Translations under genes and position numbers: made by a program
NCBI RefSeq assembly: GCF_025698545.1
Contig: NC_068575.1
Span: 52,399,980 to 52,463,979, forward strand
Direction of reading: 5' to 3'
Length of the DNA stretch: 64,000 nucleotides
Origin: Gossypium raimondii
Lineage: Eukaryota > Streptophyta > Magnoliopsida > Malvales > Malvaceae
The notes under the pieces: generated by a model
The model's database searches: none
Told to the model about the DNA's origin: nothing
What the model saw: only the letters and a program-made list of their open reading frames with translations
Shown: piece by piece, positions 36,254 through 49,024 of the stretch
How the letters are laid out: each line of letters begins with the position of its first letter
Position numbering within the stretch: the first letter of the stretch is position 1

Positions 36254-39200
36254 TGTAACACCCCTTACCCGTATCCAACACCGGAATAGGGTACGAGGCA
36301 TTACTAAAACACATACACTTGTAAACGTATTTAACCGAGTTATAAATTTATAATCATAATAATCATAATAAAATTAACATGCTTCTATAACTTTTCACAA
36401 TATATCCTCAAAATATTATAATCATAATAATTAGGGCCTACGAGACCCGATACATACTCATGCAATTCAATGCTTCATTTCCATTTCATTCAATTCGCAA
36501 TTTCTCATGCTCACAATTTAAATCATATCACTACCAATTCTTATTTAATTCAAGTACAATTCAATGTCACTAAGTTTAACTCTAATACGAATTTACCATT
36601 TAAATCAACGTTTATCGATTATACCATTCATTAACACATTTATGAAATTCTCAATTTTGCAATGAAAACATCACTTTAAAATAACATCATCCTGGTATAA
36701 ATACACTACCACTTATCCATTTACTTTAATTCTTTTGGGCCCATTTGTCACTTGCCATTCTTAATCAAATTAGGGAACGGTTACGGAAAATTGAGTACTT
36801 CACTTTCACTTTGCCATAGTATAACTATGGTCTTACATATGATCACTTATCACTTGTCCCTGATCAGATAAGTGTAGCTAGGCTACCACTTATCACTTTG
36901 TCACTTGATCAGATAAGTGTAGCTAAAGCTACCACTTATCACTTTGTTACTTGATCAGATAAGTGTAGCTAAACCTACCACTTATCACTTTGTCACTTGA
37001 TCAGATAAGTGTAGCTAAAGCTACCACTTATCACTTTGTCACTTGTCACTGATCAGAAGTACTCAAATCCGGCGTTCCGCTCAATTTGATCATTTATTCA
37101 GTTTTCGCATTTTTATTTTATTCTCATTTCATCAATAAATATATATTTCATCATACATTATATAATTCATGAAATTAACATTTAATCATTAAATTTCAGC
37201 CATATGAACTTACTTTTCATTATCTTTCCACACTCGTTTTCTATGCACATCACACAAGATATAAACATATCATTCAACCATAGTCGCAAGCTAGTGTATT
37301 TAAACATAACTCTTTTTGGGGCTAACCACATGATAAACCATTTCAATGCATAACTTATAAATTTAACGTGGCATAGTCTAGCCACTACTTGGCCAAAGCC
37401 TAAGCATGTATACCAAATATGTTAGCCAAATACACATATAGCATAAGCATTATAAGCATGGATGAGCACCACATTTATTCATGTATCAGGCTTACCAACA
37501 TGTGCTAATTCATAAATCATTCATGACATTATTTCATGCCAAATAATATACCGAATATACCATACACACATACTATGAAACTTTATTTTCACACATGAGC
37601 TTAAACCATGACCAATAATGCACAAATATAAGCATCATATCTATTTCATCGTTTATCAATTATAATCAAACATATGACCAATTATACACAAATCATTCAT
37701 ATATTTCCCAATTTTCCTCCCCCTCCTCTCCATTCCACATCCTTAATGTGTATAACACACTTAATCAACATTAACTATAATTTCACTATTCACTCACATG
37801 AATATTCAAAGCTGTTTATCCGAGTCAGAGTCACTAAATTATTTTTATCTGGAGCTACAGAGCTCCAAATTAAGATCCGTTAATTTTTCCTGAAACTAAA
37901 CTCACATATATTCTTACCATAAAATTTTCAGAATTTTTAGTTTAGCCAAATAGTACAGTTTATTCTTTTAAGTTTCCCTTGTTTCGCTGTCTGACAGTTC
38001 CGACCACTCTTCACTAAAAATGAATTATCTCATTGTACAAAATTCGGATGATGTTTCTATTTGTTTCTTATGAAAATAGACTCATTAAATATTCTAAACA
38101 TATAGATTATAACTCATAATAATTTTTGTAAAATTTTTAATGATTTTCCAAAGCCAGAACAGGGGAACCCGAATTCATTCTGACATTGTCTCACAAAATC
38201 TATTATATCTCATGATTTACAACTCCATTGCTTACACAGTTTCTTTTATAAGAAACTAGACTCAATAAGATTTAATTTCATATTTTATTAATCCTCTAAT
38301 TCAATCTCTACAATTTTTGGTGATTTTTCAAAGTTAGACTACTGCTACTGTCCAAAACTGTTTTAGTGCATGATGTTAATTACCATTTTTCCCCTAAGCT
38401 TTCAGTAAATGATAATTTCATCTCTGCTCAATCAACCTCTCAATTGAGCTGATTTTTCTCAATAAACACTTTATTTTATCACTTTAAACTACTTTATAAC
38501 CTTTGGAAATCAGAATTTTAGCACTAGACTTTAATTCCAAACATTTTCACAATTAGGTCCTACAAATCAATTTCTATAGAAATTACCTAATAAAATCATC
38601 TCATAAACAAATTAAAGCTTCAATTTCATTATATAACATCATAAACTTCCAGAAAATATTCATAGCAACTTTCAACTTCTTTCATAGAATCAAAAACTAA
38701 TAAATTCAACAAGTGGGCCTAGTTGTAAAAGTCACAAAAACACAAAAATTTCAAGAAATGATCAAGAATTGAACTTACTTGCAGTAAAAATATGAAGAAC
38801 CAGCTTGAAGAAACTCTTCCATAGTGTTTTAGCTGATGAGAATGCAGAAAAATGAAGAGAAGTCTAGATAATTCCACTTTGGTCCTAACTTTATTAAGCA
38901 AATTTTGCAATATTCCAATTTTGCCCTTAATTCTTCTTACTTTCTTGCTGATTTCATGCCTTAGCCGTCCAGCCCAAATAGACCTTGGGTCTATTTTCCT
39001 TTTAAGCCCTCTTCCTTTTATCATTTAAGCTATTTAATCATTTCCTATAATTTTGCATTTGTTACAATTTAGTCCTTTTTGTTCAATTAATTATCGGAAC
39101 TTTAAAATTTCTTGACGAAAGTTTAATAATAACTTTTTAACACTCCATAAATATTTATAAAAATATTTATGGCTCGGTTTAAAATCTCTGATGTCTCAAT

Positions 39201-39462
39201 ACCTCGTTTTCGATTCTAATTATTTTAATATTTATTTCTAGTGCACTGTTCACTATTTAAAAAATTTTCCTAACTTCATATTTAACTTATACTCACTAAA
39301 TTAATAATATTTTCTACTCATTTGTCAAATTTAGTGATCTTGAATCACCGTTCTGACACCTTTGAAAATTCAGGGCATTACATTTTTTTTACATTTTTTT
39401 TCTCGTCGGATTTGTGGTCCTAAAACCACTGTTCTGACTAGGCCTAAAATTGGGCTATTACA
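36254..39462 (-). mobile_element. Solo LTR E, minus orientation, inserted in LTR C
   Basis: On the minus strand it starts TGTAATAGCCC (39462) and ends CGGGTAAGGGGTGTTACA (36254), 3209 bp, flanked by perfect CAAAT duplications (36249-36253 and 39463-39467). It lies only 82 bp from LTR D, so LTR C was hit twice. No coding region remains. A second LTR-like head (minus-strand TGTAATGCCCTG, ending at 39382) lies 80 bp inside, so the element may be recombinant. It carries the hairpin-forming tandem array at 36849-37060. Confidence 0.82.
36849..37060. repeat. Tandem array of about 46-bp palindromic units
   Basis: Units begin at GATCAGATAAGTG near 36862, 36907, 36953 and 36999, with a partial unit near 37051. 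Each has the arms GATAAGTGTAGCT and AGCTACCACTTATC, which are near-perfect inverse complements, so every unit can form a stem of about 13-14 bp. The array lies within solo LTR E near its 3' end in element orientation. Confidence 0.8.
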
Positions 39463-40136
39463 CAAATTAAGTTGCATCTATGTTTTTTATTTTTGTTTAC
39501 CTAAATTGTGGATAGTTTGGTAAGTTGTATTTATTAGTCATACGAACTTACTATGCTTAATTGCTTACTCCGTTTCAATTTCCGTGTTTTATAATTTATA
39601 GTGATTCGAAATCTCGCTCAGTTTGGAAGTTGTCAGAGATCGCGTCGCACTATCAAACTCTTATTTTGGTACTTTGGACTTTATATTTTGGGTTAAATGA
39701 CATGTATAGGTATTTTGGCTAATGTGGTCTATATGTTTTGTTGTGTATTTAGTCATTTGATTTGACTTGAATATGTTATATGTTTTGTTATGTAAATGGC
39801 CTTATGATATATGGTGTAAAGTGGTTAGGTGAATGCTTTGTTTGTGATTTGGTATTTTGGGTACCAAATGGTTGAAATTGAGATGTAGTATGCATGCTAA
39901 GTTTTAGGCACAATGCCTCATATAGGTGATGACCATCTAGGCACATTTTGGAAGCATATTTTGTTAGGTTATAAATGGTCAATGGATGTAATTATGGGTA
40001 TCATGTTGTATGTGTGGATAGTATATGATATAAACTTGATATTGGTTGGTTCTGAGTGCTTATTTATGCCATGGTTATGTGTAAATAGGTTGGTACCAAT
40101 GTGGATGAGGAATATGGCTTGGAAAATGACATATTT

Positions 40137-40505
40137 TTGTCCACACGGGCAAAGACACGGGTGTGTGTCTCAGTTGTGTGTGACACACGGCCGTGTGTCC
40201 CCTGATACATCTATAGAAATCAAGTCAGTAGCTTCACACGGCCTAGCACACGGGCGTGTGGCTTGGCCGTGTGGCACAAGTCAGTATACCCTCCAGTTTT
40301 CGAACGGCCTAGTACATGGCCTGGCACACGGTCGTGTGAGGCCATTTTGAAGGGTACACGGCCTAGCACACGGGCGTATGGGTTGGCCGTGTGACCCAAG
40401 TCAGTGAGTTACACGGGGTTAGACACGGGCTGAAACACGGTCGTGTGATCCCACTTCGAATGCCCACACGGCCTAAGACACACAGCCTAGCCACACTGAC
40501 GTGTG
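40137..40505 (+). repeat. Palindromic 'cacacggcc' array in LTR C
   Basis: Roughly eight units combine CACACGGCCTAGCACACGGG and CGTGTGGCTTGGCCGTGTG-like halves, each half being close to the inverse of the other, with spacing of about 35-50 bp. It stands out as GC-rich against AT-rich surroundings. The same blocks occur in LTR D. Confidence 0.75.
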
Positions 40506-43500
40506 TCCCCTGCACTTTAAAATTTTTTTCATGTTTTCTTAAAATTTCTTAAGTACTCGGTTTAGTCCCGAACCATTTTTAATGTCTATTTAAGGCCTCG
40601 AGGGCTCATATTAGGGACTATATGAATGAATTTGAATGAATTTTGTTTGGAATGAGAAATGAATATGAAATATATGATTGTTTGAGTTATAAGTCCGGTA
40701 ATGCTCCTTAACCCTGTTTTGGCATCGAATACGGGTTAGGGGTGTTACAATAAATGCCACAACCTTTGACTTAAAATGACCGAATAACTACTAATTTTGG
40801 GATAGTGTGAGCTTCAAGATGATCCGATTTAACATGTTCCGCAAGGTGACGATCTACAAGAAGAAGGGAAAATAAACTAGGTAAGTATATAAAATGCTTA
40901 GGAAGTTCATAAGCATTAAACAAAACTTACCTTATCATTCAATAAAATATAACAATCTATCACAATTTGACATAGTTTGGCTAGACATGACAAATCACAG
41001 CATCAACAATGTGAGTTTTAACATATAATCAAACCATATGATATCTCAATTATTTATCATGTCAATTCATATGATTTTAAAAAACTAATCTCAAAACCCA
41101 TTCTATCAAGGAATGGTTCAATCACATACATATCAAAGTCATGATTCCAATACATTGTTCAGTTCAACATTTTTATATTTGAACATCAAGTTCATTTTAT
41201 CTCATTTTAATTTCTCGTTTCATAAAAACTATTTCACCCGATGAACCGTAGTAAACGGACTCTAATACACAAGTATCTACACCGCGCCAGTTGCTCGTAC
41301 AAGCTAAATATGTATATATGTCAAGTCACTCGTTCGAGCTAAACCTTTAAAAATGATATTAGGTGGAACCAATTCACAACCAAACACATATATAATTACA
41401 AATCAAATACACAACAACTTATAAATAAATACCATATAAACTTGCCTGGACAAAACACTAAACAAGTTGAATCTTCAAGGACTAATCGATAATTTTGGTT
41501 TTTCCTTGATTATCTATGGTTTGATTCAAGTCTTGATCTATACAATTAATCCATTCAATCCGGTATATGGGCTAGCTAAATCAAGTTCTCATTATTTAAA
41601 AAACATAAAAATTACAAGAAAATGACTTCAAATTGCTTACCAATCAAGAGTCAAACACTTTGAGTTCAAAAATGGTTTTTTCCCTTAGGTTTTAAGCTCA
41701 AACAGTGGAGAAGAAGAAATAAAGATGAAAACTTTGCACTAAATAACCTTTTTATACTTAGATTAAAAGTTAATTAACCTTAATTAATCAATTAAACCTT
41801 AATCACAATTAATCAAAATTAATGGAAGTTATATCACCATCCACTATTTGATGTAACAAAATGGTTTATTTATCATTTTCAACCTTTAGCTAAATAAAAC
41901 TTATAGTTATAAGACTTTTACAATTTAGCCCTGTACCTAAATAAGCAATTAATAGACAAAATTGAAGGACCAAACATTAATATTCTTTTATATCAACTTC
42001 ATAATATTCATATTTAATATTTACATAATCGATTTATGAAAATGGGGTTCCAAAACTACATTTTTGGTACCACGAAAATCGAGCTATTACAATAACAATT
42101 GATCAAAGGACCAAAATGATAATTTAACCATTATTCAATATGAGATAGTGGATGAATATGATTTTTCCACGTAGTTTAATTAATAATAAGACTAATATAA
42201 TAAAACATTAATTAAGTTAATCTAAGCCATTTTTTTATTTTTATGGAAATTGAATCATGAAAGCTTGATCTAGCTTAGCCCATGTATCAATTCGTTTAAT
42301 TGTTAAGTTTTGGCAAGTTTCCATTATAGATAAACTAATGAATTAGGCTTGAAATTGATAGATATTAAGCTTAGATCGTAATAAGGACTAAATTGAAAAG
42401 TTAAAGAATAACTTTCTAATATTGGGAACTAAATTTAATAAATTAAAAATATGACATGAAATTATACTATGAGTAGAAAGTACAGGATCCCTAATGAAAT
42501 AATGTGAAACCGAATTTGGACCTGAAGCTAGATATAAAAAATATGCATATCTCGAGTATATAGATTAAATTGAATAAAATGAAAAATATGTGTGGCTTTG
42601 CACTTGAATGTGAATTGGATAAAATTTGATATGGTTTTATTTATTGAATTATCAAATGGAGCTAAAGAAGACGTCGGGCCGTCACGAGAAAAAGGAAAAG
42701 CAAGAGTCGTTGACGAGTGACGAGAGAATTCGGTTTGACTTTTATGATTCGATATCATTATATTTATATGCACATCCATATTGAATGCATGATTGACTAT
42801 CTAGGTAAGCTTATGTTTGCCGTATGAATTGATTTGTATTGAATGATATTGAATATCGAGAAATTTAGATTGAATTGAATATAGTATAAAAGAGTATGAT
42901 ATAATTGATAAATGATTTGTGATACAAAATAATGATGAAATTTGTATGAATTATGTTATGTTATGTTATATTGGATATATATATGTATTGATGATGAGAT
43001 GAATTGAGAATGATGTTATATGAATTAGATTATAGAACATAAACAAAACATTGGTACCCTGTTAATTGTTCGGGTAGAGTCAAATATAATTAACATGTCA
43101 TAGGATTAGATTGTGTTCAAGTTTTATTTTGGTTATACCGACGAGCGTTGGGTGTATATTACTTCGGATGTTCTAATGAATGTTGGGCACACCTTTTTTT
43201 TCGGTTATACCGATGAGTGTTGGGCTTAATTTATATACTTCAAGCATTCCAATGAGACACCGGGTGCCAGATTGTTGTGTTGGTTGGATGATCTGTGTAT
43301 CCATCTTGAGTCCAAGTCAAGTTAATAGGAAAGTAGGAATTCGATATATGATATTGGATCGAAAAAATATGATGAAATGGTACCATAGGTACATATACGT
43401 AAACATGATTTACGACAGCATGTGAAAGATCATGCGAATTGATTTATACAAGCACAGATGATAGATCTGAAAATAGAACAAATCAATAGATTCGAGAATT

Positions 43501-45635
43501 AAATGAAATGAGGTAAAGAAATAAGAATTTGGTATGTCATGAAATGAATGTATCGACATCTTATTGTTGAATGGTATGACTTGACATGATAAGTTTTAAT
43601 GTTAATGTTCAAGGATTTGGTATACAAAATGGTTATTTGCATGCATCACATGTTAATGGAAACTCTTGGTATGAATTGAATATGATTTGATAAATTGTTG
43701 AATTTAATTGATTGTATTCATTTGGTTATTGTTAATGTTACATTGACTTGAATCATGAAACTACTACTGGGCTTTATTGCTTAACATGCGATTTATTTAT
43801 TTCGTGTGTAGGTTTAGGTGGATCTCGAAGCCTCGAGAAGTAATTCAGTATCCAAACTACAACCCTCAACAATGGTTGGTTTTGTGTAACTAAAATTGGT
43901 ATAATAGTTGAAATGAATGAAATGTTGTATATCTTGTAGCATGTATGTGTATTTGTATCAAATGGTTCTCTGGTATGCAGATTGAAGTTAAATGTTGATT
44001 TGGTTGAAAGTTCAATTGAGAATTAAATGGAATTTTGGTAAACAGACGATCATGTCGCGATGTTAGACCCTTAATGTCGTGACGAGAAATTGACAATGAG
44101 TTGTGTCGCAACCTGGAACCTTCAGAGTCACGACATCAACCCAATACTTTGAAAATTTTATAATTTGATCATTATTCGACCTTGAGTAATCTAAAGAGCT
44201 TTTGTAAGCTTGTATAAGATCCATAATGTTTGTATAACATGTCGTAACCATGTTTTGAACTTAATAATATGTATTAATTGTTAGATTGAACTATAATTTG
44301 ATCATAGTTGCTCCGACAACGAATGTGACACATTGTAGCTCAGACCTAGTGATCGGGTCGGATATGAGGTGTTACAATAGATTTTTTTATGCGTTATAAA
44401 TTACATAATATATAAAAATAACATGGAACATTATAAACTTTAAAAGAAAATATGTTAGTCCTTGAATGTTCATGCCTGAGCTCGATCCATATTTTAAACG
44501 ACCTTAATTTTTTGTTGAAATCTATTTTCCAGGCCTAATATTTGTGCCCAAACCATCTAAAATTTTGAGTACACCTTTGGACTTAGGTAGGTAGTCCGAC
44601 TCATGAATAGGTCTAGATGCAACCTCGATCCATATCAATTTTTAATTTTTATTTAAAAATTAAAAACTTTTCGTATAATTATAATTTTAAAAATTAAGCT
44701 ATAAATAATAAGATTTTTTTCTATAACTTTTTTAAAAAAATTTAGATATTTAAAAAAAATAGAATTATTGTTAAAAATTCCTAAAAATTCTAAAATATCT
44801 ATTAGCTATACCTTACGAGGCAAATTAATTACTAACCCTTTTAATTAACATATCACATCATCACTTCATTACAAGGTAATGGAAGTTAATGGATGAATTA
44901 ATAAAATGTAACAACATGATAAAGTCTGTGATTATTACGTAATTTTTAAAGTTGGATTGCCAAAATATGTTTTTAACTATAGTTTAAAGATAATTTATGC
45001 AATTTATCCCATAATTTAATTATGTAAATTTCGCTAAGTTAAAAAATCAACTATTCTTGAATTCATGACACACTCGCAATATAGGTGAAAAAATCACGTG
45101 ACAAATATATTTATTAGAAAATCACATCAAAATTAATTGATGTTTTGGTTATAATTGTAAAGTATATTGTTTATGATGCATGATGTTTCTAATTCAAATC
45201 TCATTATAATTAAACTTTTATTGATTTATTATATAAAAATCCTAATAGAAATATAACTTAAATTTGTATAGTAGAGTATATTTTAATAATTTCATAATTG
45301 AGTTGAAGTCCAGTTGACTTGTGGCATCAACTCAATAAAACGGATAAAATTATATTTTTTAATAATTTGTATATTTTAATAATTTCATAATTTCATAAAG
45401 ATTTTAATTTTTTTAGTTGATTCTAAAAGCATAGACCAAAAGGCAAAATGCACTTGGTTGTAATATTTTATCACGCTATAATCTATATTATTATTTAAAC
45501 TTCGATTGAGTTGATATTGTTATTCTCAATCGGGTCACCAACCCAATTAGGAAATTACAAAATATACTTTCGTAATTAAAATAAATTATATTATTTGAGC
45601 ACTTTAGTTTTTTATTAAAAGAAATAAAACATACA

Positions 45636-45708
45636 TATGATAAGATTTGAACCCGAACTAATTGTATTAGTAGATGCTTTAATTTATCACTTAGCTAAAG
45701 CTTTATTT
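45636..45708 (-). mobile_element. tRNA-related SINE remnant
   Basis: On the minus strand a box-A-like CTTTAGCTAAGTGATAAA (45683-45700) is followed by a box-B-like GGGTTCAAATC (45644-45654). The order and spacing match an internal Pol III promoter. The region does not fold as a full tRNA, so a SINE is the likelier origin. Confidence 0.45.
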
Positions 45709-48560
45709 TGAGATTTTTATACATTTTAATTTTATTATACACACTTTATTACTTTAATCAATTATATATGTATTTTATATTTGTGGTTTTCACATGTATA
45801 CGTGTATGATAGAGTTTCTAGTATTACTTGATTGTTTTGTTAAAAATTTCATGAAAAACTTTGTGAAAAATCTTCATCGCCAACCTTATAATGGGTTAAT
45901 AGTTTTACTCTTTGTATCTTCTCCAAAGCTTAAACATCTAAATATTGTCTGTATTCAACAAATTTTTAGGAATTGAGTTGAGAGGGTGAGTATGATAATC
46001 CACGTATGTATCACGTTAGTAAAATTAACAAATATTATTATTTTTATCTATTTTAGGTAATTTGATAAACTATACAAATTTAAAGATTAAAAAATAAAAA
46101 GTTTAATTGAAAGATTAAAGTAATTTTTAAAATAAGAGTGAAGGTTGAAATAAATAATTATAACTTTTTGAAATGTCTGTCATGGTGGAGAATCAAAGTC
46201 AAACAAATCTTACAAAATGAAACTACTTGAGATTAATAGACTTAAAACAACATATATTCGTAGCATGATTTTACAAGAAAATCTAGCTTTTCTTTTTACG
46301 TAATAATCTTAAAAATAGAAGGAATCGTGAGTTGTCGGAGGAATGAAGAAGTGAAGTCCGCCTCTAAGAAGAGACCAAGATGGAGATGTGACTGATTTGG
46401 GAGAAGAGATTTGAAATTCGAATGGTATGATTTTTGGAGGGATTCATCAAATGAACGTTGGAGGTGTTTATACGGCGGCCTGGGAATGGGCCCATCCTGT
46501 CTCCCCCTGCCGGTATCCCTCTTCCATTTTATCACCGTAAAAAGCAACCATATAAACTGTTATTTCTAGGCTTTTCAGCGCTACCCAATTTGTTCCCATC
46601 GTAGTCCGAAGCTTCACCGCTCCTTGTCTCGATTTTCTCACGTGCCTCTCTAAATTAGTCAGAATCAAGATTTTGAAATTTACTTGGATGATAATAAATA
46701 GAAGGGCCCAATCAAAAGTTGGCAAACTGTCTTACTTTAGTGTGTCTAGTCAATTCTTTTGCACTGCAGGATGGAGTAACTCGCGTTATAAATATATTTG
46801 TTGGGTTAAATAATACCAATTTTTTATTTTTAAAAAAGTTAATTACATGTAAATTCAACCTTCCCTTCGTTACTACAATCGTTAATTTAACCATTAAAAT
46901 GAGTTGTCAAATCTTATGTGACACAATTTGAAATAAATTTTAAAAAAATAAATATTGTAAAAAAATGATTTTGAGATTTTGAAACTTTAACAAAATTATT
47001 ATTCTCCTCACTTTATTTTTGGTTTTAATTTAAAAGTTATGCCACTTCTTTAAAATTTCCGTCATAATTAGTGCAATTAACTCTTTTTAAATAATATTTT
47101 GAATTCAAATTCTGTAAATAGATAAATAATATTAAAAATTCAATTTGGTTAAGCCTTAATTCAGTTTGAGGTCTGAACAAGTTTAAATATATATTATCCC
47201 AAAATATTTTAAAATGTAATAATAAAAATGATATAAAAACCAAGAAAATAATCACTTTCTAGACAAAAACAAAGAATCCTATAATCACGCCAAAAACATG
47301 AAAAGGAGTAACCTTGGAAAATGCATTCATTCCATTTCTACTTAATTCTGTTTATATAAAAATATTGTTTAGTGCTACTTAATTGATTGGTATTTTGTGT
47401 GACAACTCGGATCATTATTAAACTGCCAGACTGCCTTCATCCTCTTAAATGCCTAACCACCTCTTTCAAAATTTTATGTTATTTTCTTCTATATTAATAG
47501 ATTACTATGTAGATCAAAGATATGAAACTGTTAACTAATTGATGCATGAAACACATTTTATAAGACATGGTTAAATTTATATTATATACTCCAATTAATC
47601 GCATATTATGTATGTATAGAAAATAAATTAGGCTTTTGTTTGAAATGGTGGAGAACAATTTGTTAAAATTATAGTGATTTAGATTTAATTTTCATTTTGC
47701 TTTTTTTTTCTATGTAAGAAAAATAAAACACCTTCAAATTACTATGATTTATTTTGTAAATAAATTATATTTTAAAAATATTAAATATGATAAACATTAA
47801 ATGATATTTTTAAACAATATATGTTAATTCTATTCAAATTTAGCTTTATTTATTCCTTTTAATAGTACATGGACTAATTTGATCCAGTCCCTATAATATA
47901 AGGATCTATCTTGTACATTCTCCATTATTTAAGTCATTAGTTGAATTTTGTCACCTAGTGGGCATTGATTGAGTTGGATGAAGAAATCATGTTTTTAAAA
48001 ATAAATTATATTGCTATAAGGACGTTGATGTCACGAATTAAGTAGATACTGATTTAATTAAAAATTATCAAAAATTAACTTTTTACAAAATAAATAAGTT
48101 GTATTATTGTATGAGTATTTTTGTTTTATATTTTATATAAAATTTATAAAACTAACTTATGATAAGATTTGAATTTAAAATATCATAAATTTTAAATTTT
48201 AAGTTTTCAATTAAAGGTTTATTTATTTTTAATTTTAAATTTTAACACATAGGATAATTTTTTGGAGTTAAAATTAAATTTATATAATAAATATATTTAT
48301 AAAAATTAATATAAATAACTTCAAATGATAAAGTACAAATGTTATTAAAAATTATAAGGGTTTGAGTTTAAATATTAATATGTGTATTTATATATTTATT
48401 TTTATATAAAATAGTAAAATATCTTCAAAATAATATAATTTTCTTTATAAAATAAAAAAAGTATTTTGATCATTATGTAATTGAGTTGGTGTCAACGGAC
48501 TCATGCTATCACTCACTAAAGAGTTTCATATTGGTAAAATACGAGCAAAATTAAAAAAAT

Positions 48561-49024
48561 GATAAATTACACCACAAATCACTTTAAAATAGCGTCATTC
48601 TTATTTTGTCATTAATTTTTTCTGTTAATTTAGTCACTCTAATTAAGATAATTGCTCGAATTGATCACCGCCGTTAAAAATTGCGTTAATCCACTAATGG
48701 ATTGCTGACATGATATTTTTTTTGACTCTTGATTAAAGCTATGAACCTCTCTATAATTATTCAAAAACACTTGATTTTATGTTTATTTGGTGACGAGGAT
48801 CGATGGTTCTTATGTTGCAAATAATCCAAAGAACAAGTGATTTAGTTAAAAGTAAAAAAATGCCACGTTAGCAATCCGTTAGTAGATTAATGAAATTTTT
48901 AATGGCAGTCACCAATTCGAGTAATTATTTTAATTAGAGTAGGTAGTTTAACAAAAAAAAAAATCTAGAGTGACCAAAATAGAAACAATGTTATTTTAGA
49001 GTGATATTTGATGCAAATTATCCT
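48561..49024. mobile_element. Foldback (Mutator-like) non-autonomous element
   Basis: Two arms of about 155-165 bp (48561-48715 and about 48858-49024) are inverse complements with moderate divergence. For example 'ccactaatggattgctgac' on the left matches 'gttagcaatccgttagtag' on the right inversely, and both ends read GATAAATT/AATTATC. The roughly 140-bp loop is unrelated. A 10-bp direct repeat TTAAAAAAAT flanks both sides (48551-48560, 49025-49034), which suits a Mutator-like target duplication but is low in complexity. Confidence 0.65.

Larger units (their letters stand above)
31765..40749 (+). mobile_element. Solo LTR C, inserted in LTR B
   Basis: The head TGTAACGGCTCG starts at 31765 and the tail ACGGGTTAGGGGTGTTACA ends at 40749. 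Its own sequence is 31765-33259, 36172-36253 and 39468-40749 (about 2.86 kb), the same length as LTR D. Flanking 5-mers are ATACA (31760-31764) and ATAAA (40750-40754), one change. The downstream part carries the 'cacacggcc' palindromic array at 40137-40505. LTRs D and E are both inserted in it. Gypsy affinity is inferred from LTR style only. Confidence 0.78.
30770..42091 (-). mobile_element. Solo LTR B, minus orientation, inserted in LTR A
   Basis: Read on the minus strand it starts TGTAATAGCTCG (right end 42091) and ends CGAGGGGTGTTGTA (left end 30770). Its own sequence is 30770-31764 plus 40755-42091 (about 2.3 kb). The flanking 5-mers are ATAGC (30765-30769) and ATAAC (42092-42096), a target duplication with one change. 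The terminal TGTTGTA instead of TGTTACA fits age. LTR C is inserted at 31765. No coding region remains. Confidence 0.72.
30539..44376 (+). mobile_element. Solo LTR A (outermost), interrupted by nested LTRs
   Basis: The LTR head TGTAATGACTC starts at 30539 and the tail ATGAGGTGTTACA ends at 44376. Its own sequence is 30539-30769 and 42097-44376 (about 2.5 kb). The flanks are ATAAA on the left (30534-30538) and ATAGA on the right (44377-44381), a 5-bp target duplication with one change. No internal retrotransposon coding region remains, so it is a solo LTR. It carries a degenerate repeat at about 43130-43270 ('cggttataccga' units). The tail is similar to that of LTR B. LTR B is inserted at 30770. 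Confidence 0.75.

Noticed and set aside
39913-40350. 145-aa plus-strand frame in LTR C
   Set aside because: It translates the palindromic repeat array into low-information His/Gly/Arg-rich sequence and is not a gene.
30539-44376. Possible full-length retrotransposon with gag-pol between LTRs
   Set aside because: No frame resembling gag, protease, reverse transcriptase, RNase H or integrase is present; flanking duplications assign every LTR as solo.
46296-46931. Overlapping frames on both strands in the GC-richer island
   Set aside because: No start context, splice sites or family features; kept only as an unexplained island.
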